Assembly: GCF_000203935.1 (NCBI RefSeq) | Contig: NC_008577.1 | Span: 4,650,001-4,714,000, forward strand | Source of the DNA: Shewanella sp. ANA-3 | GTDB taxonomy: Bacteria; Pseudomonadota; Gammaproteobacteria; Enterobacterales; Shewanellaceae | Direction: 5' to 3' | Length of the DNA: 64,000 bases | Shown: positions 1 to 9,361 of the stretch, one piece after another | Numbering within the stretch: position 1 is the stretch's first letter | Layout: each line of letters starts with the position of its first letter | Notes under the pieces: generated by a model | Databases searched by the model: none | Seen by the model: only the letters and a program-made list of their open reading frames with translations | What the model was told of the DNA's origin: nothing | Position numbers and translations under genes: made by a program

Positions 1-549
1 GCACCTTTCGGTCTAGCCTTCGCACAAATGTTTAACCCTGTGGTCGGTAAAATCGTGATGGCCTGCGCCATTATCTCTTGTACTGGCTCACTGCTGGGTT
101 GGCAGTTCACTATCGCGCAAGTGTTTAAAGCCTCTGCCGATGAAGGTTTCTTCCCTAAAGTGTTCTCTAAGGTCAGTAAAGCCGATGCACCAATTTGGGG
201 TATGACCATCATCGTTTCGATTCAAACCCTGCTGTCTCTGATGACTATTAGCCCATCACTGAGCAAACAGTTTGAAGCCCTGGTTAACCTCGCCGTGGTG
301 ACTAACATTGTGCCTTACATCCTGTCGATGGCAGCCCTAGGTGTGATGCAAAAACAACTCAAAGTACCAGCGAACAAGGCCCGTGTTGCCAACGTGATTG
401 CGGTTATCGGCGCCCTGTATAGCTTCTACGCCCTCTATAGCTCTGGTGAAACCGCAGTGATGTTAGGTGCTATCGCGACCTTCTTCGGTTGGACCATCTA
501 CGGGGTGATTTCCAATAAAACACCAACAGCTGAGATCAAAGCAGCGTGA
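1..549 (+). CDS. potE: Putrescine/ornithine antiporter, C-terminal part
   Basis: The reading frame is open from base 1, so the gene starts upstream of the window; about 182 C-terminal residues are present. They closely match the end of E. coli PotE as I remember it, including the segments FAQMFNP.VGKIVMA, GSLLGWQFTIAQVFK and LVNLAVVTNI.PYILSMAAL. PotE is an inner-membrane APC-family transporter that exchanges cytoplasmic putrescine for external ornithine. Several hydrophobic helices are visible. It is usually the second gene of a speF-potE acid-stress/polyamine operon; speF would lie to the left and cannot be seen here. A close relative such as a cadaverine/lysine exchanger (CadB) is possible but fits less well. 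Confidence 0.85.
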   Translation, partial: APFGLAFAQMFNPVVGKIVMACAIISCTGSLLGWQFTIAQVFKASADEGFFPKVFSKVSKADAPIWGMTIIVSIQTLLSLMTISPSLSKQFEALVNLAVVTNIVPYILSMAALGVMQKQLKVPANKARVANVIAVIGALYSFYALYSSGETAVMLGAIATFFGWTIYGVISNKTPTAEIKAA

Positions 550-612
550 GCACGTCTCCCCTGCGATTCTCACCCATTACTAGATAAGAAACATAAAACC
601 AATCCGTCTTCA

Positions 613-642
613 GGGACCTTAAGCCACAGTGCTTAAGGTCCC
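613..642. repeat. Perfect 12-bp inverted repeat in the porin leader
   Basis: The arms gggaccttaagc (613-624) and gcttaaggtccc (631-642) are exact reverse complements around a 6-base loop. The hairpin lies 64 bp after the potE stop and 31 bp before the porin start. No T-run follows it, so it is not a standard terminator. It could cap the potE transcript, sit in the porin 5' leader, or be an operator. Confidence 0.6.
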
Positions 643-673
643 CAGACAAAACTTGCCTATTTTCGGTGGAACT

Positions 674-1828
674 ATGAAAAAAACATGCATCGCGTTAATG
701 CTACCCATGCTGTTGGCCGCCACCAGCAGCCAAGCGGTTGAACTCTATAACGATCAAAAAAACTCATTAGATTTAAGTGGTTGGTTAGGCTTCGCGGCAC
801 TCAACGACAGCCACGATACCTCAGTAATTGATGACTCCTCCCGAGTACGATTTAGCTTTGAACGCAGCGAGAGAAATGGCTGGACCGCCTTTGCCACCAC
901 GGAATGGGGCATCAACATGGTGTCCAGCGATGACAGTTTAGTGATGCAAGGTGGCAAACTGGCCGCCGAAAAAACCGAAGACTTCCTCTATAACCGTTTA
1001 GGTTATGTCGGTATGTCGCACGATGAATGGGGTAGCCTCAGTTTTGGTAAGCAATGGGGCGCTTACTACGATGTTGCAGGCACGACAGATTTACCGAACG
1101 TCTTCGCCGGATATAGTGTCGGCGCCTACGCCTTTAGCGATGGCGGCTTAACCGGAACAGGCCGTGCCGACTCCGCGTTTATCTATCGAAATAGCTTTGG
1201 CCCAGTGCAAATTGCCCTGCAATACGCCGCCAAAACCAATGGTGATGTCACCTTAAAAAACGATGACGGCAGCGAAATGACCAACTCTGAGCTTAATTTC
1301 GACAGCAGTTACGGTGCCAGCCTGACCTACTCACTCACCGATAAATTTAAACTGCTCGCCGGCTTTAACCGTGGCGACTTTGAAGGCCATCTAGGCAACA
1401 CTCAAGTCGATGAAACTAACGAAATCGTCGGTATCGGCGCCATGTATGGTGATTACTATCACTACGCCGATAACCGCGAAGCCAGCGGTCTCTACGTCGG
1501 CTTTAACGCCCATCAGAGTAAGAACAATGAGTTGGTCGGCGGCGAACTCTACGATGCCACCGGCGCCGAGCTGATGACGGCCTATCAATTCGATAACGGT
1601 TTTGTGCCTATGATTGTCCTCAGCTATTTGGACTTAGACACAGATGCCAGCACGCCCATCCAAGGCAAATGGACCCGCCAATTCGCCATGCTTGGCCTGC
1701 ACTACCGTTACAGTAACGACACTGTGATGTTTGCCGAAATGAAGTTAGATTTCAGCGACATGGATGACCCAGCACTCGAAGCGCAGGAAGATAATGGCTT
1801 TGCGGTAGGGATTAACTACTTCTTTTAG
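674..1828 (+). CDS. Gram-negative outer-membrane porin
   Basis: Predicted 384-residue protein with a Sec signal peptide (MKKTCIALMLPMLLAATSSQA, cleavage near residue 21). The mature N-terminus VELYNDQKNSLDLSGWLGF is typical of OmpC/OmpF-like general porins. The body is rich in alternating aromatic and acidic strand-loop pattern, and the chain ends in INYFF with the terminal Phe recognised by the Bam machinery. The start was placed at the ATG at 674 because it follows GGTGGA and begins a clean signal peptide; a start at 629 would lie inside the upstream hairpin. It should form a passive pore for small solutes in the outer membrane. Substrate preference cannot be read from sequence. Confidence 0.85.
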   Translation: MKKTCIALMLPMLLAATSSQAVELYNDQKNSLDLSGWLGFAALNDSHDTSVIDDSSRVRFSFERSERNGWTAFATTEWGINMVSSDDSLVMQGGKLAAEKTEDFLYNRLGYVGMSHDEWGSLSFGKQWGAYYDVAGTTDLPNVFAGYSVGAYAFSDGGLTGTGRADSAFIYRNSFGPVQIALQYAAKTNGDVTLKNDDGSEMTNSELNFDSSYGASLTYSLTDKFKLLAGFNRGDFEGHLGNTQVDETNEIVGIGAMYGDYYHYADNREASGLYVGFNAHQSKNNELVGGELYDATGAELMTAYQFDNGFVPMIVLSYLDLDTDASTPIQGKWTRQFAMLGLHYRYSNDTVMFAEMKLDFSDMDDPALEAQEDNGFAVGINYFF

Positions 1829-1990
1829 GAATGGAAAGTCTTCATCAGGCTCTCCCGTACATTGAGGGATAGTGGCTCACGTTCCTCATATCCGTGGGCC
1901 CATTTGAGACTGAGGTGCGGCGCACGTTCCGTCTACAAACGCTCGCCACACACTCATTGGATGGTACCGCTGGTTTACCATCATCTCTAC

Positions 1991-2026
1991 GCCACTCCAA
2001 ATAGGTTTACTGGAGTGGCTTTTTTT
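1991..2026 (+). terminator. Rho-independent terminator of the porin gene
   Basis: A 9-bp perfect stem, GCCACTCCA / TGGAGTGGC, with an 11-base loop is followed by seven T. It is oriented to stop plus-strand transcription before the convergent ygiQ gene. Confidence 0.85.
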
Positions 2027-2031
2027 CGCCG

Positions 2032-4377
2032 TTACTTGGCGTGCTGACGGCCTGAAGAGGCTTTGTTTCCGCGGCCTTGGTGACCAGCTTTACCCTGCTC
2101 AGATTTTCCCTTAAAGCCCGACTGACCAAAAGGCGCCTTAGCGCCCGGACGGCTGCTCTTAGGCTGCTGACTTTGCGTTGCATTCGCCCCAGACTTGGGT
2201 CCCTTAGGCTTGCTTGCGCTCGGTTTGCCCTTGGCATCGCCTTTACCCTTACGCTCATCGAACTGATTGCCCGAGAAACGCGTCAGGGCTTTTTGCCCTT
2301 GGTTAGCATCCTTCATCCATTTCTGACCACGTTCGTTGCGCCCTTCTGGTGGAACGAGGTGATTCGGACTGTTGCCAATCAAATCTTCACGTCCCATGGC
2401 AATCAAACCTTCGCGGATGATAGGCCAACCCGCTGGATCATGGTAACGCAGCAGCGCCTTATGCAGGCGGCGTTGGCGGCCCTTCTTCGGCACAGGCACC
2501 ACTTCGCTGGTGTGCTTGACGTTTTTCAACGAGTTCAACTCAGTGTGATAAATGGTCGTCGCGTTTGCCATTGGCGATGGATAGAAGTTTTGCACTTGGT
2601 CGAGCTTAAACTTACGCTCCTTCAACCAGAGCGCGAGGTTAAGCATATCCTCATCGGTCGTGCCCGGATGCGCCGAAATAAAATAAGGGATCAGGAACTG
2701 TTCTTTGCCCGCTTCCTTAGAATACTTGTCGAACAGCTCTTTAAACTTATCGTAGGCGCCCATGCCGGGTTTCATCATCTTGCTGAGCGGCCCTTCTTCG
2801 GTATGCTCAGGGGCGATTTTCAAATAGCCGCCCACATGGTGCTGGACCAACTCTTTGACATAGGCCGGATCTTCAATCGCTAAGTCATAACGCACGCCCG
2901 AAGCAATCAAGATTTTCTTAATGCCGGGCACGGCGCGAGCGGCGCGGTACAAGTCGATAGTATGTTTATGATCTGTGCCTAAATGGCCGCAAATTGATGG
3001 ATACACACAAGATAAACGGCGACAGGTTTTCTCCGCTTTTTCGCTGGTACAGCCGAGGCGATACATGTTGGCGGTGGGGCCGCCTAAGTCGGAAATCACC
3101 CCAGTAAAACCGGGAACCTTATCCTGAATATCTTTGATTTCTTTGATAATTGATTCTTGCGAACGGCTCTGGATAATCCGGCCTTCATGCTCGGTAATCG
3201 AGCAGAATGAACAGCCACCAAAGCAACCGCGCATGATGTTGATCGAGGTTTTGATCATGTCATAGGCGGGGATTTTGTCCTTACCGTAGGCAGGATGCGG
3301 CACCCTTTTATAGGGTAAATCGAACACGGCATCCATCTCGTCGGTATTGAGTGGCCAAGCCGGAGGGTTCACCCACACACCACGGTCACCATGGGGCTGG
3401 AACAACGCTCGCGCACAACCCGGGTTTTGCTCTTGGTGCAAAATCCGCGAAGCATGGGCGTATAAGTATTTGTCCTCAGAGACCTTTTCAAAGGCTGGCA
3501 GCAGCACATAGGTTTTATCCCAAGGCTTAGGGCGTGGTGGCTGCACACTGATGGGTTTTGGCGCATCGTTATCGAAAATTTTAACATCCGATGGGCCTGA
3601 TAAATTGGCACAGCCCACATCGTCGGCGCCATAGGGGTTCGGGATCGGATCGATCTTATGCAGTTGATCTATCTTGCGAGAATCCATCCCACGCCACTCG
3701 GGCATAGGCTCTTTACGGATAACGGCAGTGCCGCGCACATCCTGAATATCCCCAATGGCTTCACCCGCCGCTAAACGACGCGCCACTTCGGCCAGCGGAC
3801 GCTCGGCGTTGCCGTACATCAAGATGTCGGCCTTGGCATCGAAAATCACGCTGCGACGGACTTTATCCGACCAATAATCGTAGTGCGCAATACGGCGCAG
3901 GCTCGCCTCGATGCCGCCAATAATTACTGGCACATCTTTAAAGGCTTCTTTACAACGTTGGGTATAAACGGTCACAGCACGGTCAGGGCGCTTACCACCC
4001 ACATCGCCAGGAGTATAAGCATCATCGCTGCGGATACGACGGTCGGCGGTGTAACGGTTGATCATCGAATCCATGTTGCCGGCGGTGACACCAAAAAACA
4101 GATTCGGGCGACCAAGCTGCATAAAGGCATCTTTGCTTGACCAATCGGGCTGAGAAATAATCCCGACGCGGTAGCCTTGGGCTTCTAACATCCGGCCAAT
4201 GACCGCCATACCAAAGCTGGGATGGTCCACATAGGCGTCACCAGTGACAATAATAATGTCACAGCTGTCCCAGCCTAATTTCTCCATCTCCTTACGAGAC
4301 ATAGGTAAGAAAGGCGCTGTGCCGAAGGACTCGGCCCAATACTTGGGATGGCTAAACAGTGTGGATTCAACTTGCAT
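2032..4377 (-). CDS. ygiQ: YgiQ-family radical SAM protein
   Basis: A 781-residue protein. The N-terminal third is a B12-binding-like/UPF0313 region (MSRKEMEKLGWDSCDIIIV). The middle carries the radical SAM [4Fe-4S] motif CFGGCSFC followed by SITEHEG. The C-terminal roughly 90 residues are a low-complexity Lys/Gly/Ser/Gln-rich tail, probably disordered. Family members are widespread and long, but their substrate is not established, so the reaction is left open. The start is the ATG at 4377. The gene is monocistronic and convergent with the porin gene. Confidence 0.85.
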   Translation of the reverse strand: MQVESTLFSHPKYWAESFGTAPFLPMSRKEMEKLGWDSCDIIIVTGDAYVDHPSFGMAVIGRMLEAQGYRVGIISQPDWSSKDAFMQLGRPNLFFGVTAGNMDSMINRYTADRRIRSDDAYTPGDVGGKRPDRAVTVYTQRCKEAFKDVPVIIGGIEASLRRIAHYDYWSDKVRRSVIFDAKADILMYGNAERPLAEVARRLAAGEAIGDIQDVRGTAVIRKEPMPEWRGMDSRKIDQLHKIDPIPNPYGADDVGCANLSGPSDVKIFDNDAPKPISVQPPRPKPWDKTYVLLPAFEKVSEDKYLYAHASRILHQEQNPGCARALFQPHGDRGVWVNPPAWPLNTDEMDAVFDLPYKRVPHPAYGKDKIPAYDMIKTSINIMRGCFGGCSFCSITEHEGRIIQSRSQESIIKEIKDIQDKVPGFTGVISDLGGPTANMYRLGCTSEKAEKTCRRLSCVYPSICGHLGTDHKHTIDLYRAARAVPGIKKILIASGVRYDLAIEDPAYVKELVQHHVGGYLKIAPEHTEEGPLSKMMKPGMGAYDKFKELFDKYSKEAGKEQFLIPYFISAHPGTTDEDMLNLALWLKERKFKLDQVQNFYPSPMANATTIYHTELNSLKNVKHTSEVVPVPKKGRQRRLHKALLRYHDPAGWPIIREGLIAMGREDLIGNSPNHLVPPEGRNERGQKWMKDANQGQKALTRFSGNQFDERKGKGDAKGKPSASKPKGPKSGANATQSQQPKSSRPGAKAPFGQSGFKGKSEQGKAGHQGRGNKASSGRQHAK

Positions 4378-4589
4378 CGATTTTGACCCAAAAGCGTAAT
4401 GTCAAACAAAGGTGCAGGCAAAAACAGGCCGCACCGATTTAGGGACGCGGAGTATAGCAGGCAAACAGGGATAAGTGCGATTAAAAAAACAGCAGCCGAG
4501 GTGTTTTTCGGGGTATTTGCACCAATGTGTTCAATACCCCTAAAGTGGCTAGGGATATGGCTCAGACGGCCATAAACCTATCTCAGCCA

Positions 4590-4988
4590 TTACAGACTTT
4601 GGGCAAAATGCACTAAGTTGACTAAGGCTAGACTGATAGTCACCAACCAAGTGAGCAACACGCCCCAAAAACGGCCGAAATGATAACCGCCTTTCCCCTG
4701 AGTTAACCCTATCGCATGGAGCAAGCGAGCCACAATCCACACGGTACCAAAACAATGCAAATAGGAATGCGCTAAGCCACCCGCCTCGGCCACCAGCATT
4801 AAAATCAATACTATGGGCGCATTCTCAATCAAATTCGCATGCACCCTGCCCGCCAGCGCCAAGGTATTGTTGCCGCCATCGCCGATACCGATTTTTTGGC
4901 TTCGTCTTAATTTCACCACTCGATAAGCCAGCGCTATTATCAACAACCCAGTCAAGCTGGCGTAAAACCCTGTTACCATCAACGGCAT
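4590..4988 (-). CDS. MAPEG-family membrane protein (YecN-like)
   Basis: A 132-residue integral membrane protein with four hydrophobic segments. The family signature region is RVHANLIENAPIVLILML, followed by ARLLHAIGLT, as in bacterial MAPEG proteins such as E. coli YecN. The start was set at the ATG at 4988, which has AAGGGA upstream; an earlier in-frame ATG at 5069 would add an unconserved polar extension. MAPEG relatives in eukaryotes act on glutathione and eicosanoids, but the function of the bacterial YecN group is unknown. It is divergent from the ThrE-like gene across about 155 bp. Confidence 0.75.
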   Translation of the reverse strand: MPLMVTGFYASLTGLLIIALAYRVVKLRRSQKIGIGDGGNNTLALAGRVHANLIENAPIVLILMLVAEAGGLAHSYLHCFGTVWIVARLLHAIGLTQGKGGYHFGRFWGVLLTWLVTISLALVNLVHFAQSL

Positions 4989-5143
4989 AGCGATTCCCTT
5001 TTGATTAACATCACCGCGGTATAGACCGCAAAAATTCAGCAATTTATTTGTATTAAGCTTAAAAGCCATTAACCTTTTAGCGACAAGATAGGTTAATATG
5101 CGCGCGTGATCTCTTACAACTTTTTATACAGTGAATAGCCCGA

Positions 5144-6364
5144 TTGGATAACGAACAGTTTCTCGAAAAGCGTAAATTTATCATTAAGCTAGGCAAGGCT
5201 TTACATAAGTTTGGCACACCCGCTTACCGTCTTGAAACCCATTTGCAAACCGTCTCACGGACGCTCGGAATCGAAGGTTATTTTTTAATCTCGCCGACCT
5301 CCATGACCTTCGTATTACAACACGATACCGATCAAGAATATAACCATGTTGCGCGGGTTAAACCCGGCGAATTGGATTTAGGCTCCCTCGCTCGCACCGA
5401 TGAACTGGTAGATGAGCTCACCTCGGGTAAACGCACGCTCACTGAAGCCTTAGACAGGCTAGAGGAAATCGCCAATAAACCCAACCCCTACGGCCCAGCA
5501 TTAACCTGTTTCTCCTTTGGCACCTCGGCGGCCGCCTTTGCCATGTTGATGGGCACGGGTTGGAACGATGTCTTTTGGTCAGGCTTGTTAGGCTTGCTGG
5601 TCTATGGCTTTGTGTACCGCGCCGAGCGCTCGACGCGCATGGCAGAAGTCTTAGAGCCCTTTGCGACGATTGTTTGCGCCATTGCCGCCTGCGCCATTGC
5701 CCGTATCGACCCTAATATTAATATTCCCGTGGTGATCCTCTCCTCCATCATCATCTTTATTCCCGGCTTAGCCCTAACCTTAGGGCTGGCGGAACTGGCG
5801 GCACGCGACCTGATCTCGGGCACAGCACGGATCATGGACGCCAGTATGTTGTTGTTTAAGTTGTACTTTGGCGCAGTGCTGGGGATGGCGATAGGTAAAG
5901 CCTTCTTCGGTGAAGCCATTCATATCGAGCCTGAGGGATTACCGCGCTGGGCAATTTGGTCGGCGGTGCCGATTCTCTCGATGGCGCTGGTGTTTATCTT
6001 TAAGGCACGGATGCAAGATTCGCCCTGGGGCGTACTGGCGGGGATAGTGGCATTCTTCTCCGCCATGTTAGGCGGGCACTTTTTTGGGGATTCTGTGGGG
6101 ATCTTCTTCGGCGCCTTGGCGGTTGGGGTGTATTCCAATCTCTTCGCCCGTTGGATGAAGGCGCCCGCCTCGATTGCACTGCTGCAAGGTATTGTTATTT
6201 TAGTGCCCGGCAGTAAAACCTACATAGGGCTGAACGCGCTGATCTCCGGCGAAACTATGCTTAACCAATCCCATATTGGATCGCAGATCTTTTTGATCTT
6301 TATGTCGCTTATCGCTGGACTGATTTTTGCCAACGTCGTGGTACCGCCAAGACGTACGCTGTAA
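5144..6364 (+). CDS. ThrE-family threonine/serine exporter-like protein
   Basis: A 406-residue protein. The N-terminal domain (about 1-130) has the ThrE/DUF1212 pattern FIIKLGKALHKFGTPAYRLE. It is followed by about ten hydrophobic helices containing FIPGLALTLGLAELAARDL and a C-terminal ThrE_2-like block with VPGSKTYIGLNAL. Both halves are fused in one chain, as in many proteobacterial members. An in-frame TGA at 5132 limits the start, and the first usable codon is TTG at 5144, which gives the MDNEQFLEKRKF N-terminus; the ribosome-binding site is weak. The likely role is export of threonine/serine or related small molecules across the inner membrane. The substrate is inferred from the family only. 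Confidence 0.75.
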   Translation: MDNEQFLEKRKFIIKLGKALHKFGTPAYRLETHLQTVSRTLGIEGYFLISPTSMTFVLQHDTDQEYNHVARVKPGELDLGSLARTDELVDELTSGKRTLTEALDRLEEIANKPNPYGPALTCFSFGTSAAAFAMLMGTGWNDVFWSGLLGLLVYGFVYRAERSTRMAEVLEPFATIVCAIAACAIARIDPNINIPVVILSSIIIFIPGLALTLGLAELAARDLISGTARIMDASMLLFKLYFGAVLGMAIGKAFFGEAIHIEPEGLPRWAIWSAVPILSMALVFIFKARMQDSPWGVLAGIVAFFSAMLGGHFFGDSVGIFFGALAVGVYSNLFARWMKAPASIALLQGIVILVPGSKTYIGLNALISGETMLNQSHIGSQIFLIFMSLIAGLIFANVVVPPRRTL

Positions 6365-6537
6365 CATCCCCTCTCAGGGCTGGTGCCAACTCCAGCCCGA
6401 TTCTTAAAGCAACCTTAAGTAAAATCATAATCTTATTAAAATGTTTCCTTGACTAATCGCCACTTCCCGTGTGTTATTAAATTGTGAAGCACAGCAGAAT
6501 CTTAAGCTGTCGCCATCCAGTTTACGGGAGTGGTTTT

Positions 6538-8178
6538 ATGCTGAAGTTTACCCTGTATGCATCGATTCTACCTTGTTGCCTCTGTGGCCTAGTCAGCCTA
6601 GCCAGAGCGGATGAGGCCGTGCCCAAAACTGCAACCGCTGAAGCCCCGAAAAAGGTGAGTAAGATTGTGGTTGTCAGTAACCCGATCTTCGATGAATCCG
6701 ATCCCGATGCATTTTTCATCCACCGCTGGGCAAACTATCTGCATATCAACACTAAGGAATATGTGGTTAAGGATAGGCTGACCTTTGGTGAAAACGATAC
6801 TGTTACCCAAAAAGACCTCGACGAATCCCAACGTTTGCTGCGTGCCGAACCTTATATTCGCGATGCAAAAGTCTATGTCAGCGAGAAAGACCCTGAGGCA
6901 GATGCCCACCCCGATGATGAGTCGATTGTTATCGAAACCTGGGATAACTGGTCACTGCTCCCCACGGCCAGCTTTAGTAGCTCGGGCGGTGACACCCGTT
7001 ACTCCTTTGGCGTGAAAGAAGATAACCTCTTCGGTACAGGCATACGCACCCGCTTAAAATATCAATCCGATGAATCCCGTACTGGCTATAAGTTTGCCTT
7101 CGAGGCGCCCATTAGCATCATCGACCACGGTATTGTTGCCGCCGAGTTTTACGATAATAGCGACGGCCAAGCTAAGCATGTGTATGTGAGTAAGCCCTTC
7201 TATTCATTGAATACTGAGACCATGTACTCAGCCGAGTTTTTGGATGATAGCCGCACCGATATCTTGCGGCAAAACGGCCAAGAGGTGAACGAGTTTGAAC
7301 ACACTGTCGACTATCTCAATCTGCAATATGGCTGGTTAATCAATAAGAATAACGAACACTTATCGCGCTTTATCACTGGTTTTACCCAAGATAAGCACGA
7401 GTTTGCCAATTCAGAGGTGTACCCCACTTCCGCGTTACCCCAGGACAGGGACTTTATGTATCCCTGGGTCGCCTATGAGTTTATTCAGGATAACTTTCAG
7501 GTACTCACTAATGTGCACCTTATTCGTAATAACGAAGACTTTAACTTAGGTTGGCACCACTATATTCAATTGGGTATCGAGACCAATGATATAGGCGACA
7601 ATAACCCAGTGGGCTACCACTTCAAATGGCAAACCACCCGCGGTTATAAGTTTGATGAGCATTTATGGTTACTCGAAATGGGCGCCACCAGCACCTTAGG
7701 CACCACTCAAAAAGATACCTACCAAGCCAATGTTCAGGCCGAATACTTCTATCAAATCAATCCTAAATGGATAGCCTATGGCAAAGCATGGGCGAGTGTG
7801 TCGAATAACACTTACCTCGATCTCACTGAAGGGCTCGGCGATGAAACTGGGGTACGCGGTTATCCCAACGAATATCAACAGGGCGACAACCAATGGTTAC
7901 TCACCGCCGAAATCCGTAATTATCCCAATATCAACCTATACCAATTGGCCGAACTCGGCTGGGCGGTATTTGCCGATGTCGGCCAAGCCTCGGGCGGTCC
8001 GTTAGCGGCCAATAACGAGGTCAGCGGCCCGCTTGCCAGTATAGGTATTGGCGCGCGGATTTATTCCTCTCGCTCCAGTTACGGCAACGTCGCCCATATT
8101 GACCTATCAGTGCCCTACACTGGCGGCGATTCGGTCAACAGTTGGGAATGGCGATTCTTAGTGAAGCGCAGTTTCTAA
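6538..8178 (+). CDS. Omp85/BamA-type outer-membrane barrel protein with short POTRA region
   Basis: A 546-residue predicted protein with a signal peptide ending near ARADEA. Residues about 35-140 look like a single POTRA-like region (VTQKDLDESQRLL followed by AEPYIRDAKVYVSEKD). After the WDNWSLLPTASFS segment comes a surface-antigen-type beta barrel ending in WEWRFLVKRSF, with a terminal aromatic residue. The ATG at 6538 was preferred over the GTG at 6484 because it follows GGGAG and opens a proper signal peptide. It resembles the TamA/BamA superfamily but is much shorter than BamA. It may be a patatin/TpsB-like or orphan barrel, and its substrate is unknown. It appears monocistronic. Confidence 0.65.
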   Translation: MLKFTLYASILPCCLCGLVSLARADEAVPKTATAEAPKKVSKIVVVSNPIFDESDPDAFFIHRWANYLHINTKEYVVKDRLTFGENDTVTQKDLDESQRLLRAEPYIRDAKVYVSEKDPEADAHPDDESIVIETWDNWSLLPTASFSSSGGDTRYSFGVKEDNLFGTGIRTRLKYQSDESRTGYKFAFEAPISIIDHGIVAAEFYDNSDGQAKHVYVSKPFYSLNTETMYSAEFLDDSRTDILRQNGQEVNEFEHTVDYLNLQYGWLINKNNEHLSRFITGFTQDKHEFANSEVYPTSALPQDRDFMYPWVAYEFIQDNFQVLTNVHLIRNNEDFNLGWHHYIQLGIETNDIGDNNPVGYHFKWQTTRGYKFDEHLWLLEMGATSTLGTTQKDTYQANVQAEYFYQINPKWIAYGKAWASVSNNTYLDLTEGLGDETGVRGYPNEYQQGDNQWLLTAEIRNYPNINLYQLAELGWAVFADVGQASGGPLAANNEVSGPLASIGIGARIYSSRSSYGNVAHIDLSVPYTGGDSVNSWEWRFLVKRSF

Positions 8179-8310
8179 TCCGTGATTTATCGCGCATCGG
8201 ATATGCGCCTCGTTTTATCGCTGATCACGCAGTTTCAGCAGTAAACACTTGTCAGCCATCGACAAAGCGCATAGCGTAACTTAAGCGTTTAACGGGAATA
8301 AGGGACTAAG

Positions 8311-8817
8311 ATGAAAAATTTCGCCGCTGGGCTTAACAACTTTTGGGTGGGATTATTCACGGGGATCATGCTGCCGCTGATTATCGTCGCGGGATTGTTA
8401 TACGCCACCGTCGATAAATTCACCGGACTCATAGAAGACGCTGCCATCGCGCCTTTAATTAGTCGCAGCGAACAGACCTTCGACAGAGTCGATAATCTGC
8501 TTCTCACCTTAGACAATAAAGTCGACGACGCAAATTTAAAGGACTTAGCACTCTTAGCCCCGTTAAAGAACGCGCAATTGTTCCCAGAACTACAGGCACT
8601 CTCCAGTGGAATCACTAACCTCAAACAGACAGTCACAGATATCGATAAGCAAGCCGTATTAGCAAACCTGCAGGAAAAACTGCAAGCCTCACTGGCGACC
8701 AAATTCCCCGAGGATAAAGCGAAAGAACTCGCTCAGAATCTTATCAATATTGCGCAAGTGCTTGCGAGTGAACAAAAACACTTATCGGCAGCAGTAGAAC
8801 AAACACCGAATAATTAA
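8311..8817 (+). CDS. Conserved small membrane-anchored protein of unknown function
   Basis: A 168-residue protein whose ATG follows AAGGGA. One transmembrane helix (about residues 11-33) is followed by a roughly 135-residue, charged, Leu/Ala-rich helical region with coiled-coil character (for example LLLTLDNKVDDANLKDLALL). No family is recognised. The topology suggests an inner-membrane anchor with a helical domain. A strong terminator follows. Confidence 0.6.
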   Translation: MKNFAAGLNNFWVGLFTGIMLPLIIVAGLLYATVDKFTGLIEDAAIAPLISRSEQTFDRVDNLLLTLDNKVDDANLKDLALLAPLKNAQLFPELQALSSGITNLKQTVTDIDKQAVLANLQEKLQASLATKFPEDKAKELAQNLINIAQVLASEQKHLSAAVEQTPNN

Positions 8818-8890
8818 GCCCATAGCGACAGATAGATAGGGAAGACTCTTCTTTTATTGCTATCCAGCCCGCTAATCACTCAGCAAATAA

Positions 8891-8925
8891 AAAGCCCGTT
8901 TACCTAAAAGGTAAACGGGCTTTTT
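8891..8925. terminator. Bidirectional terminator between the small membrane-protein gene and rnpB
   Basis: Stem AAGCCCGTTTACC / GGTAAACGGGCTT with loop TAAAA, preceded by A-rich and followed by T-rich sequence. It can end both the plus-strand gene and the minus-strand rnpB transcript. Confidence 0.85.
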
Positions 8926-8936
8926 ATTGAATTTAA

Positions 8937-9288
<352 letters not shown>

Positions 9289-9292
9289 GCGG

Positions 9293-9298
9293 ATTATA
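9293..9298 (-). promoter_or_regulatory. -10 box of the rnpB promoter
   Basis: The minus strand reads TATAAT, followed by CCGCGCCGAG, about 5-8 bases before the inferred RNA 5' end. I could not identify a good -35 hexamer. The GC-rich discriminator suggests growth-rate or stringent control. Confidence 0.6.
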
Positions 9299-9361
9299 GC
9301 CTAAGCAATCTGCGCGTACCACTGTTAATCCCGCCCATGTGCGCCTATCTCAAAGATCCGC

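Noticed and set aside
2077..2883. 268-codon plus-strand ORF opposite ygiQ
   Set aside because: It mirrors the 3' half of ygiQ, whose own frame carries conserved family motifs; the antisense translation is low-complexity.
6377..6398. Terminator after the ThrE-like gene (GGGCTGG / CCAGCCC)
   Set aside because: The stem is real but there is no T-run, so it was not listed as a terminator.
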